Positions 1 to 4,621 of a DNA stretch of 5,641 nucleotides are shown in pieces. A program made the translations under genes and the position numbers. The notes under the pieces are model-generated. The model had not been told where the DNA came from. It saw only the letters and a program-made list of their open reading frames with translations, and ran no database searches. How positions within the stretch are numbered: position 1 is the stretch's first letter; every line of letters starts with the position of its first letter. Source of the stretch: Bacillota bacterium (GTDB lineage Bacteria > Bacillota > Clostridia > DSM-8532); NCBI GenBank assembly GCA_023426765.1, contig JAEZBW010000614.1, positions 1 to 5,641 on the forward strand. The letters run 5' to 3'.

Positions 1-91
1 ACTGTTGCTTTTCCTTGTCCCAATAGGAATCTACGGCGTATACATATGTAATTCCGCTGCGCTTATCAAGACTGTTTATCGTATATGACAT
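1..91 (-). CDS. IS1634-type transposase, N-terminal 30 residues (partial, runs off the window)
   Basis: Reading the minus strand from the ATG at 91-89 gives 30 codons beginning MSYTINSLDKRSGITYVY and continuing to DSYWDKEK before the window ends. I recognise this as the conserved start of IS1634-type (IS4-superfamily, DDE) transposases of Bacillota, where the DKRSG-TYVY and SYWDKEK strings are typical. The catalytic DDE residues lie outside the window, so activity cannot be judged. The start is well supported: a GAGGTG ribosome binding site (minus strand of 98-103) sits six bases upstream, and a good sigma-A promoter lies just before it. Recognition is from memory of the family, without a database search; the start and promoter are directly visible. 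Whether the copy is complete is unknown. Confidence 0.75.
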   Translation of the reverse strand, partial: MSYTINSLDKRSGITYVYAVDSYWDKEKQQ

Positions 92-102
92 ACAGTTCAC
101 CT

Positions 103-126
103 CGTTTGGTAATATTATACCAAACG
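103..126. repeat. Perfect 9-bp inverted repeat around the transposase -10 box
   Basis: The arms CGTTTGGTA (103-111) and TACCAAACG (118-126) are perfect complements separated by the six bases ATATTA. The transposase -10 box spans the loop and one arm, and the first base of the GAGGTG ribosome binding site is the last base of the downstream arm. A transcript started at the IS promoter would contain only part of one arm and could not fold. A transcript entering from upstream would contain both arms and would form a stem abutting the ribosome binding site. Confidence 0.8.
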
Positions 127-142
127 ATGCATCGAAAATCAA
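114..142 (-). promoter_or_regulatory. Sigma-A-like promoter of the transposase gene
   Basis: On the minus strand a -35 TTGATT (142-137) is followed after exactly 17 bases by a consensus -10 TATAAT (119-114). Transcription would start near 107, giving a leader of about 16 bases that carries the GAGGTG ribosome binding site at 103-98. The -10 lies inside an inverted repeat (103-126), which could act as an operator or as an RNA hairpin in longer transcripts. Confidence 0.7.
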
Positions 143-212
143 TATAGATATATTAAAAATCTTGTTTTAAGTAGATTTTATGCGGATTATGCGGAACTTT
201 CTATCACGTTAT

Positions 213-229
213 AACGAGGTTTCCTCGTT
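213..229. repeat. Small palindrome AACGAGG-TTT-CCTCGTT, with a decamer shared with the IS leader
   Basis: Arms of seven bases (213-219 and 223-229) flank TTT. The decamer CCTCGTTTGG at 223-232 also occurs at 100-109, over the transposase ribosome binding site and the inverted repeat beside it. Two exact copies about 120 bases apart beside an insertion sequence could be transposase or repressor binding sites, or a trace of the IS end. A role is not established. Confidence 0.5.
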
Positions 230-232
230 TGG

Positions 233-415
233 AATTACGGGAATCCAGGATTTATCTGTTCATTATTTAGGCTGAGGTCTCCATATCCTGGGTCGCTCAG
301 GCTGCACGCATTTAACTTTTCTGTATGAAGCGAGGCTTCGTAGAGTTTTGTCATTCGTCACCAAAATCACCCAAATCACCCGCTAACTCTATTGTGATGT
401 GAACAGTAACTGAGA
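233..415. other. Non-coding stretch between the IS end and the HAD gene
   Basis: No reading frame with a plausible start is visible on either strand. Weak symmetry is present: CCAGGAT at 245-251 pairs with ATCCTGG at 285-291, and a stem TATGAAGC / GCTTCGTA (324-331 and 335-342, one G-T pair, loop GAG) can form. Neither is followed by a convincing U-tract in the direction of the HAD gene, so I see no intrinsic terminator between the HAD stop codon and the insertion sequence. Read-through into the IS is therefore possible. Confidence 0.5.
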
Positions 416-1060
416 TCAACGGTATTTGGCAAAACAGATTTCGGTGATAGATGTAACCACTACATCAGCCAGGGATAAATCATGTGTCCCGGAGTTTGGG
501 TTCTGAAACCCTATGCATTGCATTCCCGCCAGGCCGGCGGCCTTCACCCCGTGCTGAGAGTCTTCAATGACAAGGCAGTCGTTTGGGTTAACCTTTAATT
601 CTTCTGCCGCTTTCAGGAAGATATCAGGCTCCGGTTTGCTCTTTTTTATTTCGTCTCCGCTGACAATCACCTCAAAAAAGCCGATGATTCCCAGGCTGTT
701 TAATATCATTTCAATAAAAGACCTGTCTGAAGAAGAGGCCAGCCCTATCTTCACACCGGCGTTTTTTATTTCCTCCAATAAGCCGGGGATACCGGTGATG
801 GGCTCCAGTTTTTTACTCCCTATCAGGTGTTGTTTGGTACACGACTGTTTTTCCAGCAATTGATCAACAGATGCCGCCAGATTGTATTTTTCCTTCAGAT
901 CTTCCCACATAACGCGATTTGAGACTCCCACATACTGGTTCAGCGCTTCAGGAGATATTTCTATCCCGAAGTGCTTCAAGGTTAACAGATCCGACTCATA
1001 ATGAAGGGGTTCGCTGTCTATAATGACGCCATCCATATCAAAAATAACTGCTTTTATCAT
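416..1060 (-). CDS. HAD superfamily hydrolase, beta-phosphoglucomutase/phosphatase type (subfamily IA)
   Basis: This 214-residue protein has the full HAD signature. Motif I is DMDGVIIDSEP, with nucleophile D8 and general acid/base D10. Motif II is S109 in GLASSS. Motif III is K142 in SKPEPDIF, and motif IV is E166-D167 in VIEDS. The sequence between motifs I and II is the helical C1 cap, which sets the substrate. The EDSQHGVKAAGLAGM stretch is typical of the beta-phosphoglucomutase, 2-deoxyglucose-6-phosphatase and related sugar-phosphate enzymes. Mg2+-dependent phosphoryl transfer in the cytoplasm is expected. The substrate cannot be read from the sequence, and no sugar gene is adjacent to suggest maltose or trehalose use. 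The start is supported by GGAGGA a few bases before the ATG. A candidate promoter lies at 1254-1226; co-transcription from mutY is the alternative. Confidence 0.9.
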   Translation of the reverse strand: MIKAVIFDMDGVIIDSEPLHYESDLLTLKHFGIEISPEALNQYVGVSNRVMWEDLKEKYNLAASVDQLLEKQSCTKQHLIGSKKLEPITGIPGLLEEIKNAGVKIGLASSSDRSFIEMILNSLGIIGFFEVIVSGDEIKKSKPEPDIFLKAAEELKVNPNDCLVIEDSQHGVKAAGLAGMQCIGFQNPNSGTHDLSLADVVVTSITEICFAKYR

Positions 1061-1078
1061 AGCTCCTCCAATTGCATT

Positions 1079-1279
1079 TCAAAAGTAGTTGTGGCCCACC
1101 TGGCAGGCCGTGTATTCCATTCGGCCGGCTTCCAGCTTTGCTATTAAATTACCTTCCTTACCTTTATGAAAGATTGGCACAGAATGAACTACCGGGAGCT
1201 CAAACAATTCCCAGTTTTTCTCTTAAGAATATCATATATGTCAACTTAGTTCAATTGGAAGCCCGGTTATGGAAATCAT
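1079..1279 (-). pseudogene. Possible decayed small reading frame directly after mutY
   Basis: An ATG at 1279-1277 overlaps the mutY stop codon (ATGA) and starts the frame MISITGLPIELS before a TGA at 1243-1241. The same frame is open again from 1222 to the TGA at 1081-1079, giving 47 codons that read like real protein (ELPVVHSVPIFHKG, then NLIAKLEAGRMEYTACQ). Between them, another frame is open and encodes MIFLREKLGIV from an ATG at 1235. Joining the three pieces needs two compensating frameshifts and gives about 67 residues with no stop. This would fit a decayed or mis-sequenced small gene coupled to mutY. I do not recognise the product. The break also coincides with a candidate promoter, so the region may simply be non-coding. 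Confidence 0.3.
1226..1254 (-). promoter_or_regulatory. Candidate promoter for the HAD hydrolase gene
   Basis: On the minus strand TTGAAC (1254-1249) is followed after 17 bases by TATTCT (1231-1226), preceded by TGA, which fits an extended -10 (TGn). Both hexamers match the sigma-A consensus at four of six positions. The leader to the HAD ATG would be about 160 bases. An exact TTGACA also occurs at 1244-1239 but has no -10 at a workable distance. Confidence 0.4.
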
Positions 1280-2331
1280 GCCAGACCGGTGGCCTTCAGC
1301 AATTTCATAAAAGCGGTTGGAATGGGTAAATCCCGCAATGCCTCAAAAGAAATCCAGTGGAATTCCGTGTTTGGTACATGCTCCGAACAATGTGGGCAAA
1401 CGAGAATCTCCATCTCCCATATCCGGTGAGTAAACACATGCTTGATTTTTCCCATAGACTGAAATGCCGCCTGTGCAGTTACTCCGGTTTGGTTTAGTAT
1501 TTGTTTTTGAAGGTCATCACAGGGTAATTCGGTCATTTCTGTCTTTTCAATGAGAGGAACACCCCAGAGGTTTTTCAGGAGTGTGCCTGGATGATTTCGT
1601 GTCATCAGCAGATGCTGATCGTGAACCAGGATAAGGGCATAAAAACTCTGCGCGTGTGGTTTCTCTTTTTTTTGCTTCACCGGTAACAGTTCTGTTTTCT
1701 GATCCAAATAAGCCGTGCAGTTTGGGGAAACGGGGCATTTTTCACACAGTGGGGTATTTGGGGTGCAGACGGTCGCTCCAAGCTCCATTAAGGTTTGTGT
1801 AAAGTCACCGGCATGATCCGCAGGAATCAGCTCTGTTACTATGCCACTGATCTCCTTTTTTGATTCGGGCAGGGTTATATCGCCTTCGATACCGAAAATT
1901 CTGGCAATAACACGCAGAACATTTCCATCAACTGCGGGGAAAGGCTGGTTGAAGGCAATACTCATAATCGCTCCTGCAGTATAATCGCCCACGCCGGGGA
2001 GCTTGCGCACCCGTTCAAAATCTGCAGGGAAAATGCCCTGATAATTGGTACAAATTTCTTTTGCAGCCTTGTGCAGGTTTCGGGCACGAGAATAATACCC
2101 AAGGCCCTTCCACAGGTTCAGTACTTCATCTTCTTCGGCTTGCGCCAGGGAGGCTGCCGTTGGGAAACGTTCAAGAAAACGATGATAATAGGAAATGACC
2201 GTATCCACCCTGGTTTGCTGAAGCATGATTTCCGACACAAGGATCGCATAAGGATCCGAGGTATGCCTCCAGGGTAAATCCCGTTTATTTAAGTTGTACC
2301 AGGTTAGTAATTTCTCGCTGAGTGTATTCAT
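1276..2331 (-). CDS. mutY: Adenine DNA glycosylase MutY
   Basis: MutY removes adenine mispaired with 8-oxoguanine (and with guanine), starting base excision repair. Counting from the ATG at 2331 (351 residues, close to the family length), the RDLPWR start and SEIMLQQT carry catalytic E34. The helix-hairpin-helix LPGVGDYTAGAI is at 111-122, and catalytic D135 lies in VDGNVLRV. The four [4Fe-4S] ligands C189, C196, C199 and C205 show the C-x6-C-x2-C-x5-C spacing. The C-terminal NUDIX-like domain that reads 8-oxoG follows, from about residue 225. Its recognition loop is FTH (300-302) where the family usually has FSH. An in-frame ATG 10 codons upstream (2361) adds MRRNRRKRLL but overlaps a consensus -10 box, so I prefer 2331, although its ribosome binding site is weak (GAG, seven bases away). 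Confidence 0.95.
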   Translation of the reverse strand: MNTLSEKLLTWYNLNKRDLPWRHTSDPYAILVSEIMLQQTRVDTVISYYHRFLERFPTAASLAQAEEDEVLNLWKGLGYYSRARNLHKAAKEICTNYQGIFPADFERVRKLPGVGDYTAGAIMSIAFNQPFPAVDGNVLRVIARIFGIEGDITLPESKKEISGIVTELIPADHAGDFTQTLMELGATVCTPNTPLCEKCPVSPNCTAYLDQKTELLPVKQKKEKPHAQSFYALILVHDQHLLMTRNHPGTLLKNLWGVPLIEKTEMTELPCDDLQKQILNQTGVTAQAAFQSMGKIKHVFTHRIWEMEILVCPHCSEHVPNTEFHWISFEALRDLPIPTAFMKLLKATGLA

Positions 2332-2359
2332 CAAAAGTCTCTTTCGTCGGTTTCTTCTC

Positions 2360-2368
2360 ATTATACCA
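2360..2368 (-). promoter_or_regulatory. Extended -10 promoter element of mutY
   Basis: The minus strand reads TGG-TATAAT, a perfect extended -10 (TGn followed by the consensus hexamer). No good -35 is found 16-18 bases upstream, which extended -10 promoters tolerate. Transcription would begin near 2353-2354, inside the possible longer N-terminus and about 22 bases before the ATG at 2331. This decides in favour of the shorter mutY start. Confidence 0.55.
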
Positions 2369-2401
2369 TCAGGATGTCTCTATAAGCTATACTCGTTTTG
2401 A

Positions 2402-2424
2402 GATCCTTCGTTACACTCAGGATG
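2402..2424. repeat. REP-like extragenic palindrome
   Basis: GATCCTTCG (2402-2410) followed by ACTCAGGATG (2415-2424) forms an imperfect palindrome with ATCCT/AGGAT arms. It resembles short extragenic repeats of the type GATCCTTCG...CTCAGGATGAC that I recall from many bacterial genomes. CAGGATG also occurs about 50 bases to the left, at 2370-2376. It lies wholly between mutY and the SulP terminator and could be a repeat-family remnant. Confidence 0.4.
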
Positions 2425-2459
2425 GCATCAATACGCTTAATCCCATACACTTTCCGCCT

Positions 2460-2489
2460 AAAAAAAGCGAGGCTGCTAAGCAGACTCGC
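2460..2489 (-). terminator. Intrinsic terminator of the SulP gene, overlapping its 3' end
   Basis: On the minus strand the stem GCGAG/CTCGC (2489-2485 with 2471-2467), one G-A mismatch and the inner stem CTGC/GCAG close a three-base loop, followed by seven T residues (2466-2460). This is a strong rho-independent terminator. The loop (2479-2477) contains most of the SulP stop codon TAG (2478-2476), so the last codons of the gene form the upstream arm. Confidence 0.9.
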
Positions 2490-4164
2490 CTTCTTCAATT
2501 TCACCATCGAACGCGTGATTCACCAATTGGTTCGCCATCTTCACTGCACCGTTCAGATGTCTATGTACATTTTCGCGTCCCAGTTTATCGATAAAACCGG
2601 ATTTTTCAAGCGCAGTCATGGGCTGATCCTGTATACCGGAAAGGATCAGGATCGTACCGTGCTTATCCAGCTGCTTCTTCAAATGCTTCAGGGCATTCAG
2701 TCCTGTCGCATCCATTGCCGGAACATGACGAAGCCGTAAAATGAATACCTTCGGGAAAACCGATATCTCACCCATCACCTCGGTAAAGCGGGTGGCCGCA
2801 CCGAAGAAGAACGGGCCGTTTACCTCGTAAACCTGTACCTGCTTAGGTACGGGAATCTTCAGCAGTTCCAGCGGATTGTCGGGATCGGGCAGATCGGTAA
2901 TTTCATCAGAAATAGGCCGTACATCCGAAACATCCGCCATTCGCTTTACAAAGAGGATAGCGGCAAGAACCATGCCAACCTCGATGGCAACCACCAAATC
3001 AAACAGGATGGTCAGCACAAAGGTGAGAAGAAAAATCACAAAATCGCTTTTCGGTGCTTTCCATAAAACCCTGAAGACTTTCCATTCGCCCATGTTGATG
3101 GCCACGTTGATCAGGATCGCTGCAAGGCAGGACATCGGGATCAACGACACATAGGGCATGAAAAGGAACATCATGATCAGAATCGCAATGGAATGCACAA
3201 TGCCGGCAACAGGAGTCCGCCCGCCGTTCTTAACATTGGCAGCGGTTCTTGCGATGGCACCGGTTGCTGCAATACCACCTGTCAAAGCCGAGAAAATATT
3301 CGCAACGCCCTGGGCTATCAGCTCCATGTTGGGCCTGTGCTTTCCTCCGGTCATACCGTCTGCAACCACAGCCGAAAGCAGGGACTCGATGCCTGCCAGG
3401 ATGGCAATGGTAAAGGCTGAAGGCAGTAAAGCCTGAATCTCCTGCAAGGTAACGCCGGTGAAATCCGGGAAGGAAAAGGAGGCGGTCAGCTGTCCGAAGC
3501 GGCTTCCAATGGTTTCCGCATCTAGATGGAACAGGCTGTTGGCAAGGGTACTCAATAGAATGGCGACCAATGTGCCGGGTATTTTCTTAATTTTCTTCGG
3601 CCAGAAATAAATCAGCAGAAAAGAACCTATCCCGATGAGCAGCGAAGGGAGGAATATTGTATCCCTGAACTCCCATAGCTTTGCGAGCTTTTCAAGAAAT
3701 TCCGACGGGTCATGGTCAGTGACAATCCCGGTAAAATCCTTCAGCTGCGTGGAAAAAATAACAATGGCGATGCCACTTGTGAAACCAGAGGTGATGGGCC
3801 AGGGAATAAATTTGATATAACTGCCGAATTTCAGGAACCCCATGATCATCAGAATGACACCGGCCATGATGGTTGCCAGCGTCAGGCCTCTGAGACCGTG
3901 CTGGGCGATGATACCGTACAGAATGACGACGAAAGCTCCGGTTGGGCCGCCTATCTGCACACGGCTGCCGCCGAGGAATGAAATAAAGAAACCAGCGACA
4001 CAGGCGGTTATCAGGCCTTTTTCCGGAGATACCCCCGAAGCGATGGCCAGCGCGATGGACAACGGCAATGCAATGATTCCCACAATTAAACCTGCTGTCA
4101 GATCACTGGTAAACTGACTGAAGGTATATCCCTTCAGTGTAGTAAATAGTTTTGGCTTTAACAT
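2476..4164 (-). CDS. SulP-family inorganic anion transporter with STAS domain
   Basis: This 562-residue membrane protein matches the SLC26/SulP family. The N-terminal transport domain (about residues 15-415) has TM1 with ALPLSIALAIASGVSPEKGL, the TM3 motif GPTGAF near 74, and the conserved block GIESLLSAVVADGMTGGKHR near 268-286. TGAIARTAANVKNGGRTP follows at about 311-328. A cytoplasmic STAS domain spans about 440-545 with MDATGLNAL near 484, where SpoIIAA-like proteins carry a phosphorylatable serine in DSSG. Substrates in the family include sulfate, bicarbonate, chloride and dicarboxylates; the sequence does not decide, and no sulfate or carbonic anhydrase gene is adjacent. The ATG at 4164 is chosen because a GGGGG site lies seven bases upstream. 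A longer frame from a GTG at 4233 would start upstream of the promoter -10. The gene has its own promoter and terminator. Confidence 0.93.
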   Translation of the reverse strand: MLKPKLFTTLKGYTFSQFTSDLTAGLIVGIIALPLSIALAIASGVSPEKGLITACVAGFFISFLGGSRVQIGGPTGAFVVILYGIIAQHGLRGLTLATIMAGVILMIMGFLKFGSYIKFIPWPITSGFTSGIAIVIFSTQLKDFTGIVTDHDPSEFLEKLAKLWEFRDTIFLPSLLIGIGSFLLIYFWPKKIKKIPGTLVAILLSTLANSLFHLDAETIGSRFGQLTASFSFPDFTGVTLQEIQALLPSAFTIAILAGIESLLSAVVADGMTGGKHRPNMELIAQGVANIFSALTGGIAATGAIARTAANVKNGGRTPVAGIVHSIAILIMMFLFMPYVSLIPMSCLAAILINVAINMGEWKVFRVLWKAPKSDFVIFLLTFVLTILFDLVVAIEVGMVLAAILFVKRMADVSDVRPISDEITDLPDPDNPLELLKIPVPKQVQVYEVNGPFFFGAATRFTEVMGEISVFPKVFILRLRHVPAMDATGLNALKHLKKQLDKHGTILILSGIQDQPMTALEKSGFIDKLGRENVHRHLNGAVKMANQLVNHAFDGEIEEGESA

Positions 4165-4187
4165 GGTGTAACCCCCAGGTATGTAAG

Positions 4188-4218
4188 AAAAAATAAACCG
4201 CGCCAAACAGGCGCAACC
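4188..4218 (-). promoter_or_regulatory. Terminator-like hairpin in the SulP leader (possible attenuator)
   Basis: On the minus strand GCGCC (4214-4210) and GGCGC (4204-4200) form a GC stem around TGTTT. Four additional G-U pairs can extend it to nine pairs (GGTTGCGCC with GGCGCGGTT). The sequence then runs TTTATTTTTT (4197-4188). The hairpin begins at about the predicted transcription start of the SulP promoter and ends 23 bases before the start codon. It could cause early termination, act as an operator, or protect the 5' end. It might also catch transcripts arriving from upstream. Confidence 0.55.
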
Positions 4219-4223
4219 AGTGC

Positions 4224-4252
4224 AGTTTAACACCTGGAAGCATCATTGTCAA
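4224..4252 (-). promoter_or_regulatory. Sigma-A-like promoter of the SulP gene
   Basis: On the minus strand a consensus -35 TTGACA (4252-4247) is followed after 17 bases by TAAACT (4229-4224), with TGT directly upstream of the -10 (extended -10). Transcription would start near 4217, giving a leader of about 53 bases that begins with the terminator-like hairpin. This promoter excludes translation from the in-frame GTG at 4233. Confidence 0.7.
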
Positions 4253-4501
4253 AGCCTGATTTGACGCGTTTTGGCGATTATCAGAAGGCATTGCCCGATA
4301 CCGGATGTACAAATGCACAGATCTTCTGGTTTGTCCTTCTTCCTCCATTTTTTGATGTAAATTGACACCCTGTTGTTTCCGTAAAAATTTTTTTTCATAG
4401 TATTGCCTTGAACGGGCATAAAAAACAAGGCATTGGACCCCAATTATCCATGCCCTGTTGAAAGACCTTTCTGTTGAAAGGAAACAATCCAGTGAGGGGA
4501 T
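4253..4501. other. Intergenic stretch between the carboxypeptidase terminator and the SulP promoter
   Basis: No confident gene is present. A minus-strand frame from an ATG at 4398 to a TGA at 4251-4249 encodes 49 residues starting MKKNFYGNNR and containing CICTSGIGQC. It has only a weak AAGG site, starts in a run of eight A residues and ends inside the SulP -35 box. A 7-bp inverted repeat TGCCTTG/CAAGGCA (4404-4410 and 4426-4432) lies just upstream of that ATG. The nested repeats at 4455-4481 fall in the same stretch. Confidence 0.4.
4455..4481. repeat. Nested direct and inverted repeat, possible operator
   Basis: CTGTTGAAAG occurs exactly twice (4455-4464 and 4471-4480), 16 bases apart. The second copy also forms an inverted repeat CCTTTC-TGTT-GAAAGG (4466-4481). 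Such nested symmetry can mark a regulator binding site, but no promoter of good quality sits beside it; the SulP -35 is about 200 bases away. Confidence 0.45.
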
Positions 4502-4549
4502 AAACTGAAAAAGGCCTGGCGCAAAGGTTTCGGGTTTGCTCCAAGCCTT
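4502..4549 (-). terminator. Intrinsic terminator of the carboxypeptidase gene
   Basis: On the minus strand AAGGC (4549-4545) pairs with GCCTT (4515-4511), then TGG with CCA (4543-4541 with 4519-4517), then GCAAA with TTTGC (4539-4535 with 4525-4521). Two 1x1 mismatches separate these blocks and a nine-base loop closes them. The 3' side runs into TTTTTCAGTTT (4512-4502). It lies about 75 bases after the stop codon, the expected place for the end of that transcript. Confidence 0.8.
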
Positions 4550-4621
4550 GATATGGTAGATTATGTAATGTTCAGATGGGTAGCGTGTAACGGGAAATGA
4601 ACTGTTTTATGAATACTCCGT

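Larger units (their letters stand above)
1..205 (-). mobile_element. Insertion sequence of the IS1634 type, one end only; outer boundary uncertain
   Basis: The transposase start and its promoter show that an insertion sequence enters the window from the left. Its outer end must lie upstream of the promoter. A candidate is the stretch around 180-205, where the heptamer ATGCGGA occurs twice (180-186 and 189-195), just outside an A+T-rich promoter block and before more mixed sequence. The other end of the element and its target duplication are not in the window, so the terminal inverted repeat cannot be confirmed and the boundary at about 205 is an inference. Confidence 0.45.

Noticed and set aside
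324..350. Stem TATGAAGC/GCTTCGTA as a terminator
   Set aside because: No U-tract follows it on the minus strand where the HAD transcript would end, and no plus-strand gene precedes it.
1072..1329. Plus-strand open frame of 85 codons over the mutY-HAD gap
   Set aside because: It runs antisense to the mutY 3' end, has proline- and cysteine-rich low-plausibility translation and no ribosome binding site.
2331..2361. Longer MutY start adding MRRNRRKRLL
   Set aside because: The upstream ATG overlaps a perfect extended -10 element, so the transcript would start after it; homologues begin close to the shorter start.
2398..4117. Several plus-strand open frames within and beside the SulP gene
   Set aside because: They are antisense to a clearly conserved membrane transporter, have no recognisable domains and no start signals, and arise from its codon bias.
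4165..4233. Longer SulP start at a GTG codon
   Set aside because: It lies upstream of the promoter -10, has no ribosome binding site, and its extra residues would be encoded by the terminator-like hairpin.
4103..4348. Minus-strand frame of 81 codons starting MEEEGQTRRS
   Set aside because: It overlaps the SulP start in another frame, spans the SulP promoter and hairpin, and has no ribosome binding site.
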